From Bacteroidota bacterium (GTDB taxonomy: Bacteria; Bacteroidota; Bacteroidia; Bacteroidales; JAADJA01), in contig JAHLKX010000013.1 in the NCBI GenBank assembly GCA_020444515.1, forward strand, positions 1 to 64,000: a stretch of 64,000 nt of DNA, in the 5' to 3' direction. This document shows positions 9,430-16,740 of the stretch, one piece after another. The first letter of the stretch is position 1; every line of letters begins with the position of its first letter. A program made the translations under genes and the position numbers. Below the pieces are notes generated by a model. That model made no database searches, had not been told where the DNA came from, and saw only the letters and a list, made by a program, of their open reading frames with translations.

Positions 9430-10389
9430 TTAAAGAATTATTTCCATCTGTATGGAGGAACGATCCAGATTATTTAAAAGTAGCGAAGGTTCATGTGATT
9501 CGCTGAAACCAAAATTTTTGTAGAGATTGACTGCCTTTTCAAGCCTAGGACTCGTCAGTAGGGTCAGTTTTTTATAACCTTTATTGCGTGCCAGTAAAAT
9601 TGCTGATTCCATTAATTTGTGGCCTATCCCATGACCCTGCAAATTTTCTTGAACCGCCATTTTGGTCAACTCGCCTACCCGCTTACTAACCTTCAGAATG
9701 GCCACGGTTCCGATCACCTCATCGAGGTAGGTCGCGATCAGGATGTCTCCACCTTTTTCTATTATCTCTTCATCGGGATTAAAAAGGAGTTTTTTATCGT
9801 GGGGTTCCACCTCAAAATATTTTTCCAGCCACCGCAGGTTGAGATCTATAAACGCATGCTTATAAACAGGTTTGTAAGAGATAATTTTCACCCTTGATAC
9901 AATTTCGGCATTGACATTTTCTCGGATCCGCTCATAAATGGATTTCTGGAGAAGGCCGGTTTCAATTTTTTCAATTTCTTCAAAAAGGTTTGAGCCCGCC
10001 TCTTTCAGCAATCCATCCACCGCATTTTCCACACCCTTCCACACCGGTTCTAATTCTTCCACCAGTTGTTGACCTTTGGTGCTGAGTGTTAGTAAACGTT
10101 TCCGGTTGTCGTTTCGATCCCTGCTGGTTTCTATCAACTTTGCCTTTTCCAGTGCATTGGCCACCTGGTTAGCTGCTACATGCGTTTGATTGAGTTTGCG
10201 TGATATTTCCGTCAGGCTCAGTTTCCCTTCCTTTTTTAAAAGATGAACGAAGGTGAACCAGCGGGGCTCGAAATCAACATGTAATTCTGAGTACACCTTT
10301 GCCATGTCCTTTGTCAGGACTTCGGTAAGCTGTTTAAGCCGACTGGCAATGGCTATTATGCCCAATTCCTGAATGTAGTTCCGGTTCAT
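9430..10389 (-). CDS. Bifunctional MarR-type regulator / GNAT acetyltransferase
   Basis: 319 aa. Residues ~30-145 are a MarR winged helix (FTFVHLLKKEGKLSLTEISRKLNQTHVAANQVANALEKAKLIET, wing DRNDNRKRLLTLSTKG). Residues ~165-315 are a GNAT domain with the acetyl-CoA loop NLQGHGIGHKLMESAILLARNKG and the terminal FYKNFGF-type element (LYKNFGFSESH). Such fusions are known and annotated as bifunctional HTH/GNAT proteins; the acetyl acceptor is usually unknown. It is the first gene of the co-directional unit down to 4256. The ATG is only two bases from a perfect palindrome (10392-10407), so autoregulation is likely and translation may start with almost no leader. Confidence 0.9.
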   Translation of the reverse strand: MNRNYIQELGIIAIASRLKQLTEVLTKDMAKVYSELHVDFEPRWFTFVHLLKKEGKLSLTEISRKLNQTHVAANQVANALEKAKLIETSRDRNDNRKRLLTLSTKGQQLVEELEPVWKGVENAVDGLLKEAGSNLFEEIEKIETGLLQKSIYERIRENVNAEIVSRVKIISYKPVYKHAFIDLNLRWLEKYFEVEPHDKKLLFNPDEEIIEKGGDILIATYLDEVIGTVAILKVSKRVGELTKMAVQENLQGHGIGHKLMESAILLARNKGYKKLTLLTSPRLEKAVNLYKNFGFSESHEPSLLLNNLDRSSIQMEIIL

Positions 10390-10391
10390 AA

Positions 10392-10407
10392 ATGTAAGTG
10401 CTTACAT
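10392..10407 (-). promoter_or_regulatory. Palindromic operator overlapping the translation start region of the MarR-GNAT gene
   Basis: ATGTAAG-TG-CTTACAT is a perfect inverted repeat with 7-bp arms. It ends 2 bp before the ATG (10387-10389), exactly where a ribosome-binding site would be. A related half-site GTGCTTAAG lies at 10431-10439. Dimeric MarR proteins typically bind palindromes of this size, so this is the probable autoregulatory site of the operon (inference). Confidence 0.65.
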
Positions 10408-10814
10408 AAATTTTCAAAATTCAGACCATAGTGCTTAAGGTTCACTTAATGAATGCGTTGCGATTTAATTAATAAATGAAATAGACATCAAATTGTGTCG
10501 CAGATGGACACCGTATGTTCGGTAGCGATCAGGTATTATGCTTTTCATTCCGAAATACAGAAAATGGATTAATATGGGAAATATATGTTCAATATGGGAA
10601 AAAATGTGTATTTTTAATTGACCAAAATAAACCAAACAGTCTGGCATTTGTTATGCAGATTCAAATAAAAGTTGTTCGCATAAAGTGCATACATGCAGGA
10701 ATTTATATGTTTTGGTTTATGATAGATGAAAATTTTTGAGAGCGGTTGTTATATTAATTTTAGAAAGATGGTATCAATATTGAAAATCCCGAAATGGTAA
10801 ATGAAATATTGTCT
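10408..10814. other. Divergent intergenic region between MarR-GNAT operon and Ycf48-like gene
   Basis: No gene supported here; short frames on both strands (10465-10647, 10515-10739) lack protein features. It contains two direct copies of AATATGGGAA (10571-10580 and 10591-10600, 20 bp apart), a possible regulator site, and a TAATTTTAG box about 50 bp before the + gene that resembles the Bacteroidota -7 element. Confidence 0.5.
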
Positions 10815-12206
10815 ATGATCAAAATCACATCTTTTTATATCATGGGTCTATTGGGATTTGTTCTTTTATCGGGAGCAACTTTTGGACAGTTTCGGCAAAT
10901 TTCCCCGGTGACACCCTACGACCTGACGTGTGTTCACTTTGCTGATGCCAATCATGGGTTTGCAGGAGGACTGATGGGCACCATTATCCGGACAACGGAT
11001 GGGGGAGATTCCTGGGATGCGCTTCCTGTAGTTTCAAAAACCACGGTGAATGCCATCCATTTTCTAACGCCCGACACCGGATTCGTTGTTGGTGAATCAG
11101 GCCTTTTTCTGAAAACATTCGATGGAGGTACTACATGGCATATCTTACCTGCTTCATCAACAATTGATTTTACTGGAATCGATTTTGTGAACAAACAAAC
11201 CGGTTTTGTAATTGGGCACAGTCCCGAAGGAGGATTATTTTATAAAACCACAGATAGCGGCCTTAACTGGTCCATTAAAACCATTAAAGATGATTGTTCT
11301 GAGCGGGATTTTGTAACCGGTTTTGAATGCGATGATATATACCTAATGAACATGTCTTTTCTGGATGAAAATAACGGTATCATTGGTGGCTTTGCTTATA
11401 ATTTCAATTATGGTAAACGTCCTTTTGTCAGTAAAACAGAAGATGGCGGTCAAACGTTTACCGATATCTCACCCCGTTTTAAACAGTCGGAATGGTTTTC
11501 AGGAAAAGAGATTGTAGCGGTCGATTACCTGAACGATCATGATGCCATTGCCATTATGAATACAGGTGATGGAACCGATTTCCTGTTGATCAGTGATTAT
11601 CGCATCAAAACCTTTCGCTCCTCCGAAATGGATAACGAATTTAATTCGCGGGGCCTCTATTTCAATGTGCAGTTCCTGGGGCGCTTCATTGGCTATTTTA
11701 CCGGTATCATTGATGGGCATTCTCAGATCATCAAAACCATCGACCAGGGCAATTCCTTTATGTTCCTGAATCCACCAACTGATAAATCACTTTATGCAGC
11801 TGCTTTTACCGATGTCAATACTGGTTTCTTTGTCGGACAGGATGGAACCATCCTGCAATTCAAAGATAAAACCAATATCGTTTATCATTACCCCGAGGCA
11901 CGAAGCGGTTATTTTGCAGATCCTCCCTATACCATGGCTTCAACCAAAAAAAGCATGACCAGTACCCAGATTCATGTTTATAATGTGGACGCAAACAATG
12001 AAGATTTGTTTGAAGTGATCATGCGTGACCGCCATGGAAATGAAATACCCGTTAAACGATTCAAGACTAAAATATATTCTGATGAAGTTAGAATGAAAGT
12101 AAAAACGGCTGAACTTTCATCGGGGACCTATTTTTACACAGTGATATACAAAAATCAAACCCTGGTAAACGGCAAAATAGACCGTACTAACTTTGTAAAG
12201 AATTAA
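10815..12206 (+). CDS. Secreted Ycf48-like beta-propeller protein with T9SS-like tail
   Basis: The frame opens at ATG 10794, but ATG 10815 begins a clean signal peptide (MIKITSFYIMGLLGFVLLSGATFGQ), so 463 aa is preferred. The body is built of Ycf48/BNR-type blades: THADANHGFAGG-like segments (FADANHGFAGGLMGTIIRTT), DGGDSW, DTGFVVGESGLFLKTFDGGTTW, QTGFVIG, NTGFFVGQDGTILQFKD. About the last 85 residues (HVYNVDANNEDLFEVIMRD ... ELSSGTYFYTVIYKNQTLVNGKI) look like a T9SS type A sorting domain, though followed by a short extra tail DRTNFVKN. Probably a surface or secreted propeller; ligand unknown. Confidence 0.75.
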   Translation: MIKITSFYIMGLLGFVLLSGATFGQFRQISPVTPYDLTCVHFADANHGFAGGLMGTIIRTTDGGDSWDALPVVSKTTVNAIHFLTPDTGFVVGESGLFLKTFDGGTTWHILPASSTIDFTGIDFVNKQTGFVIGHSPEGGLFYKTTDSGLNWSIKTIKDDCSERDFVTGFECDDIYLMNMSFLDENNGIIGGFAYNFNYGKRPFVSKTEDGGQTFTDISPRFKQSEWFSGKEIVAVDYLNDHDAIAIMNTGDGTDFLLISDYRIKTFRSSEMDNEFNSRGLYFNVQFLGRFIGYFTGIIDGHSQIIKTIDQGNSFMFLNPPTDKSLYAAAFTDVNTGFFVGQDGTILQFKDKTNIVYHYPEARSGYFADPPYTMASTKKSMTSTQIHVYNVDANNEDLFEVIMRDRHGNEIPVKRFKTKIYSDEVRMKVKTAELSSGTYFYTVIYKNQTLVNGKIDRTNFVKN

Positions 12207-12442
12207 TTGATCTTCCACAAACAATATCATCCTTGGATTGGTATTAATTTGATGCTTCCTATCTAAATTCAGTCGGCCATTGTATTCTTTGATCTTGAAA
12301 ATGGCAGAAACTGACCATTTTACTCTTTTCAACAGTTTCATTTCGTTAGCTCAAACAGCCCGTTTAGAGTCCCAGAATGACCGTTTGTTTATGGAAGATA
12401 ACTTTTCTGTAATATTTTGACGCTCTATATTTATTTATTCCT

Positions 12443-12450
12443 TAATTTAG
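12443..12450 (+). promoter_or_regulatory. Possible Bacteroidota -7 promoter element
   Basis: TAATTTAG resembles the TAnnTTTG -7 element and is preceded by TTTTG at 12415-12419 (23-bp spacing). It sits 37 bp before the start at 12487. Pattern match only. Confidence 0.35.
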
Positions 12451-12486
12451 ACACCTTCAATCAAGTTCAACTAAAATAATTTAACC

Positions 12487-14334
12487 ATGAAGAAGATTTT
12501 ACTTTTTTCTATTTCAATGTTGTTCATTATGAGTATATATGCTCAGGAGAGAGCAACGGTATCCAAAAACCTAAGAAACTGGTCTGTGCAAAAAGAGAAA
12601 ACTGCTCCGGTAGATGGATCCGAGCTGGTAACGGGTAATGCTGTTCCTGTTAAAGCCGCCAATTTCTGGACAGAAGACCAAATTGGTGATACCTGGTACG
12701 ATAAACAATCCAATCGTTCGATGGCGAATCGCCTCTATCTCTACGATGATGGTACAATGGCTACTACCTGGACCTTTAGCCAGGAAACTAGCGGCTACAG
12801 TGATCGTGGAGCAGGGTATAATTATTTTGATGGCGAGGAATGGGGCGAGTGGCCGGAAGCACGCGTTGAAACTGTTAAATCCGGATGGCCTTCTTATTCA
12901 CCCCTGGGTGAAAATGGAGAGATCATCGTATCTCACAATGCTGTAGATGCATTGATCATTAACCGACGTGCTGAAAAAGGTTCAGGCGACTGGACGGAAT
13001 CGATCCTCCAGGGACCGGCAGGTTTTGAAAAAATTACTTGGCCCCGGGTTATTACTACAGGTGTTGATCAAAATATTGTTCATGTTCTGGGTATTATTCG
13101 TGATTATCCTGCTGCCGGGGATTATACACTGGGTTATTATCGCTCATCCGATGGTGGAGAAATATGGGATATCATGCATGAAGAAATTCCAGGTACCGGC
13201 CACGACTTCTATACCGACCTGGGTGCTGACAGTTACGTTTTTGCTGAACCAAGAGATGGGATTATTGCTTTTGGTGTATTCAACATCTGGTGCGATATGT
13301 TTATCATGAAATCAACCGATGATGGTGAAACCTGGGAAAAAACGGTTGTTTGGGAGCACCCCTATCCATTCTATGGTGATGAAACTATTTTTACTGATAC
13401 CCTTTGGTCACCGGATAATTCAGGAGCCATTGCCATCGATAAAAATGGAAAGATCCATATTACATTCGGAATTGCCTTTGTAGGTAAATGGGAAGTTGGT
13501 ACCACCTATTCATACTGGCCAGGCCTGTCTAATGGTATTGGCTACTGGAATGAAGATATGGATCCTTTTACTGCCGAAAATCAACACGATGCCCTTGACC
13601 CTGAAGAAACGTTGATAGAAGATGTCAATCTGATTGGTTGGTCACAAGACCTGGATAACAGTGGTGAACTTGAGTTTGTGGATATTGTTGCCTATTCTGA
13701 AATTGGTTTATGTACCATGCCCACCATGGTCATCGATGAAAACAATCATATTTTTGTCGCCTATGCTGCTACCACCGAAGGATTTGACAACGGCACCTAT
13801 AATTTCAAACATGTATGGGCCCGCACATCTCCTGATGGTGGATTATCCTGGGGTAATCATTTTGACCTGACGGATGACCTGATCCATATTTTTGATGAGT
13901 GTGTCTATCCTATGTTTGCTCAAAACTCGGACGCCAGTCTATATTTACATTATAATGTGGACAGCGGACCTGGAAACGGCATTGACGGGGATCATGATCC
14001 CACACAAAATATCCAGGTTTTTAGTACCATCCTGAAGGATGATATCCTGGGTGTTGACGAATCCTATGATTTTAATGCAGAACAGGTATCGCAAAACTAT
14101 CCCAATCCCTTTACCGGTCAATCCATTGTGGAGGTTAGCCTGCAACAACCTGCAGATATCTACCTCGAAGTATCCAATCTTCTGGGCCAGGTGGTTTATC
14201 GAACCGAAACGCAAAAGGCCGGAGTTGGTAAAAGCTTGCTGACCATTGATGCAGCAGGACTTGAGAAGGGTGTCTATATATATTCGGTATATGCCGGGAA
14301 ACAAAAAGTCAATAAAAAACTGATCATAGAATAA
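12487..14334 (+). CDS. Secreted sialidase/BNR-type propeller protein, T9SS type A cargo
   Basis: 615 aa with a signal peptide (MKKILLFSISMLFIMSIYAQ). The central ~480 residues carry Asp-box-like motifs (SSDGGEIWDIM, STDDGETWEKT, SPDGGLSWGNH), the signature of sialidase-like six-bladed propellers. The catalytic arginine triad and FRIP motif of true sialidases are not evident, so enzyme activity is doubtful. The C-terminal ~80 residues (VSQNYPNPFTGQSIVEVSL ... LEKGVYIYSVYAGKQKVNKKLII) are a textbook T9SS type A sorting domain, so the protein should cross the outer membrane and be anchored or released. A strong terminator follows at 14355-14389. Confidence 0.88.
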   Translation: MKKILLFSISMLFIMSIYAQERATVSKNLRNWSVQKEKTAPVDGSELVTGNAVPVKAANFWTEDQIGDTWYDKQSNRSMANRLYLYDDGTMATTWTFSQETSGYSDRGAGYNYFDGEEWGEWPEARVETVKSGWPSYSPLGENGEIIVSHNAVDALIINRRAEKGSGDWTESILQGPAGFEKITWPRVITTGVDQNIVHVLGIIRDYPAAGDYTLGYYRSSDGGEIWDIMHEEIPGTGHDFYTDLGADSYVFAEPRDGIIAFGVFNIWCDMFIMKSTDDGETWEKTVVWEHPYPFYGDETIFTDTLWSPDNSGAIAIDKNGKIHITFGIAFVGKWEVGTTYSYWPGLSNGIGYWNEDMDPFTAENQHDALDPEETLIEDVNLIGWSQDLDNSGELEFVDIVAYSEIGLCTMPTMVIDENNHIFVAYAATTEGFDNGTYNFKHVWARTSPDGGLSWGNHFDLTDDLIHIFDECVYPMFAQNSDASLYLHYNVDSGPGNGIDGDHDPTQNIQVFSTILKDDILGVDESYDFNAEQVSQNYPNPFTGQSIVEVSLQQPADIYLEVSNLLGQVVYRTETQKAGVGKSLLTIDAAGLEKGVYIYSVYAGKQKVNKKLIIE

Positions 14335-14354
14335 TTAGCGTTTTTCTATCAGAT

Positions 14355-14389
14355 AAGCCCTGCCATTTATAAATGGCAGGGCTTTTTTT
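14355..14389 (+). terminator. Rho-independent terminator after the 615-aa propeller gene
   Basis: Stem AAGCCCTGCCATTTA paired with its exact complement (14355-14384), followed by a T-run to 14389, 21 bp after the stop codon. One of the clearest terminators in the window. Confidence 0.93.
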
Positions 14390-14399
14390 ATGGATTTTA

Positions 14400-14457
14400 G
14401 GGTAATTACCCCAGTCATTTGGGAATATTCCCTTATGGTTTTGCCCCTTGCGCGCAA
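14400..14457 (+). promoter_or_regulatory. Cluster of three perfect palindromes (putative operator array)
   Basis: GGGTAATTACCC (14400-14411) and GGGAATATTCCC (14421-14432) are perfect 12-bp palindromes of the same GGG-N6-CCC form, with centres 21 bp apart, that is two helical turns on one DNA face. TTGCGCGCAA (14448-14457) is a third palindrome. They lie between a terminator and the DUF6252 lipoprotein gene. The array looks like paired binding sites for a dimeric regulator; I cannot name it. Confidence 0.55.
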
Positions 14458-14472
14458 TTACTTTTGCTTCAT

Positions 14473-14601
14473 AATTGTTGAAAAACCTCTTCGCACTTAA
14501 GGTCTAAATAAAATCTTAAAAATTCACAGTCCCTTCTGCTTGATACACCTTATCAATTTGAGGTTTTCAACAATTAACTCGGGTAGAAGGGCTGTGTTTT
14601 T
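14473..14601 (+). promoter_or_regulatory. Interlocked inverted repeats A-B-A'-B' ending in a T-run (putative RNA switch/attenuator)
   Basis: Arm A (14473-14489, AATTGTTGAAAAACCTC) pairs with A' (14560-14575) over 16 bp with one bulged A. Arm B (14525-14537, CACAGTCCCTTCT) pairs with B' (14585-14596) over 12 bp with one bulged T, and B' is followed by TTTTT (14597-14601). Because the order is A-B-A'-B', the helices form either a pseudoknot or two alternative folds, one of which is terminator-like. The DUF6252 gene starts 20 nt later. Confidence 0.5.
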
Positions 14602-14621
14602 AATAACTAAAAAATGAAACG

Positions 14622-15116
14622 ATGATGAAAACAATGACAAAACTGATCCTGATTGCTTTCCTTGCCACATCCATATTGGCAGGTTGCAGCAAAGATGACG
14701 ACGAAACAGAACCTGAGAATAACACGCCAACAGGTAACTCCTTAACCTGTAAAGTAGATGGCACCGCATGGAATGCAAGTCTGGCTGTAGTAGCAACCAA
14801 TACAGGGGGCGTACTTACAGTAACCGGTAGCGATAGCAATTCCGGTCAGTGCCAGATCATACTTTTCAACCCTACGGGTACCGGCTCATATACCCTTGGG
14901 GGTGGTATGACCAACCAGAGCAATGGCCGCTGGACAGAAGGTGTCGGGCAGGAAGATACCTATACAACCATGCTTGGACAGGGAAGTGGATCGGTTGAGA
15001 TTACTGAATTATCGGATACCAAAGTAAAAGGAACTTTCAGCTTTACCGCTAAAAATTCTGCAGGTACTGATGTTTCCATTACCGAAGGTAGTTTTACATC
15101 CACATTTTCCAAATAG
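14622..15116 (+). CDS. DUF6252-family lipoprotein
   Basis: 164 aa. The signal peptide ends in the lipobox ILAGC followed by SKDDDETEPE, an acidic linker typical of surface-exposed Bacteroidota lipoproteins. The remainder matches the DUF6252 beta-barrel pattern: LTCKVDGTAWNAS, LTVTGSDSNSGQCQIILF, GTGSYTLGG, GSGSVEITELSDTKVKGTFSFTAKN, ITEGSF. A second ATG three nucleotides downstream is equally possible as start. Function unknown. Its upstream region is unusually elaborate for such a small gene (operator-like palindromes and interlocked repeats), suggesting tight control. Confidence 0.85.
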   Translation: MMKTMTKLILIAFLATSILAGCSKDDDETEPENNTPTGNSLTCKVDGTAWNASLAVVATNTGGVLTVTGSDSNSGQCQIILFNPTGTGSYTLGGGMTNQSNGRWTEGVGQEDTYTTMLGQGSGSVEITELSDTKVKGTFSFTAKNSAGTDVSITEGSFTSTFSK

Positions 15117-15160
15117 TGAAGGTCTGATTTTGCAATGCCAGTGCAATAATTTGAGTAGCT

Positions 15161-16348
15161 ATGAAACCTCATTGCAAACTTTATAAAGGGAAATTGCCCC
15201 TCATCAGGATTGTGTTAACAGCTATCCTGATGATAGTGTTTCCGATATTGCTGTCGCAATTGTGGGCACAATCAGCCAATATGGATTATGAAAGGGTGAA
15301 GGTAGAAGATGCAAAGCAAATACTCTGCGGACTCGACCTTGCACCCGATAATTCATACCTGGCAATCAGCAGCATACAAAGTTTTCCATTTTATAAATAT
15401 GATTATGAAAACAAAAAGATAATTTCAGCATTCAATGTTGGAAACTGGTATGCAGGTTCCAAAGTGGAACATTCACCCGGTGGGAAATATATTTTGCTCC
15501 AGCAGCTATTTTACCTTGACTTTGCCGTCAATAAAGACCGGGAGGTTGATTTCGAAATCATTGATGCTGCTACCGGTCAAAAGGTTAAAAAGTTTGAAAA
15601 GTATCATGCTGTGACCTTTACTCCCGATGATCAATATGCCGTAAGTCTGACAGCAAATGAAGTTGCTTTTTGGGATCTGGCAACAGGCAATAAAACACGG
15701 ACTTTAAAAGTAGCCAATGCTACCAATGGCCTTGCAGTTTCTCCCGATGGCAAATTACTGGTTATATCGCACCATACCGATGAAGATAAAATTAAAAAAG
15801 ATCCGAGATATAAAAAGAATAAGGATGCAAAAAAGGTGGCCATCAAGTATAAACAGCGCATCAGCGTATATGATCTTGAAACGCTGGAATATCAATATAC
15901 CATTGATGAACTTTACGACATAATCTACCGATTGTCCTATAGCCCTGATGCCAGTGTGGTGTTTGTTTTGCAAATTCCTCACATGAAAGCCCAGTCCACA
16001 GGGTCGGCCCGGCAAACTTACATCTCCACCATCAACATGGAAAATGCTGAACCGCTGCGCGTTGGATTTACATCGCAAGCACCTTATGAACCTGATTATA
16101 AATTGAGTTACGATAATCGTTTGTTTGGGGTGGTGTCAAAAGGGGCCCGTTTTTTAGAACTGCACATTTACGATCTGACAACCGGAAAAATGATCAAGCG
16201 CTTTGAGCAATCCTATCGTTTGTTTGAAAAAACCGATGGTGGCATGACCATGGCCGACAGCAGGATGTCATTCGTTTTTTTGCCGGATAATAAAACCGTG
16301 GTCATGACCATGGGAAATCATCTAATATACTGGACTTTAAACTTATAA
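15161..16348 (+). CDS. Exported WD40-like beta-propeller protein
   Basis: 395 aa. A basic N-terminus and hydrophobic segment (IRIVLTAILMIVFPILLSQLWAQ) act as signal peptide or anchor. The rest contains WD40-type blades: LDLAPDNSYLAISS, VTFTPDDQYAVSLTANEVAFWDLATGN, LAVSPDGKLLVISHH, LSYSPDASVVFVL, ending VFLPDNKTVVMTMGNHLIYW. A lysine-rich insertion (DKIKKDPRYKKNKDAKK) interrupts one blade. It lies 12 bp before the small secreted protein and shares its strand with the PQQ-type propeller gene, so the three form a likely operon. No enzymatic motif seen. Confidence 0.8.
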   Translation: MKPHCKLYKGKLPLIRIVLTAILMIVFPILLSQLWAQSANMDYERVKVEDAKQILCGLDLAPDNSYLAISSIQSFPFYKYDYENKKIISAFNVGNWYAGSKVEHSPGGKYILLQQLFYLDFAVNKDREVDFEIIDAATGQKVKKFEKYHAVTFTPDDQYAVSLTANEVAFWDLATGNKTRTLKVANATNGLAVSPDGKLLVISHHTDEDKIKKDPRYKKNKDAKKVAIKYKQRISVYDLETLEYQYTIDELYDIIYRLSYSPDASVVFVLQIPHMKAQSTGSARQTYISTINMENAEPLRVGFTSQAPYEPDYKLSYDNRLFGVVSKGARFLELHIYDLTTGKMIKRFEQSYRLFEKTDGGMTMADSRMSFVFLPDNKTVVMTMGNHLIYWTLNL

Positions 16349-16359
16349 ATTTAGGTATC

Positions 16360-16728
16360 ATGAAAAAAGCAATATGTTTACTTCTGGCCATTCTTTCCCT
16401 GTCAGCGTATGCAGGAAAAAAACCGCTGATCGAAGATTATGATAAGGTAGTGGCCACTGCTATTAAAGAGATCGAACAAGCAATGGAAGCTCCGGAAGGT
16501 GAGCTCTATCTGTTTGCTAAAGAGAATGAGATCAGTGGTACATTCAGTTTCGATATCACACTCCACGAAAAAGGACTTGTTGCCACTGTGTTTGTGAAAA
16601 GCAACGAGGGTGGTACTATCAAATCCCAAAATATGCTTAAAGACTATGTCAAGGCAATGAAGTTTGAGTTCAAGATGCCAAAAGGCAAAGATTATAAATT
16701 CAACTATATTTTTAAGTTCAACCAATAA
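16360..16728 (+). CDS. Small secreted protein of unknown function
   Basis: 122 aa. Signal peptide MKKAICLLLAILSLSAYAG, mature part about 103 aa. The pattern FSFDITLHEKGLVATVFVKSNEG and YVKAMKFEFKMPKGKDYKFNYIFKF suggests a small alpha/beta fold. I recognise no family. Sandwiched between two propeller genes with 12-bp gaps on both sides, it is probably translated with them and may be a partner or chaperone (inference). Confidence 0.75.
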   Translation: MKKAICLLLAILSLSAYAGKKPLIEDYDKVVATAIKEIEQAMEAPEGELYLFAKENEISGTFSFDITLHEKGLVATVFVKSNEGGTIKSQNMLKDYVKAMKFEFKMPKGKDYKFNYIFKFNQ

Positions 16729-16740
16729 TAATTATGTGAT

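Noticed and set aside
10465..10739. Short frames on both strands (60 and 74 codons) in the divergent region
   Set aside because: AT-rich, overlapping each other on opposite strands, with no protein-like composition.
12487..14334. Calling this gene an active sialidase
   Set aside because: Asp-box-like motifs are present, but the arginine triad and other catalytic residues are not identifiable; propeller only.
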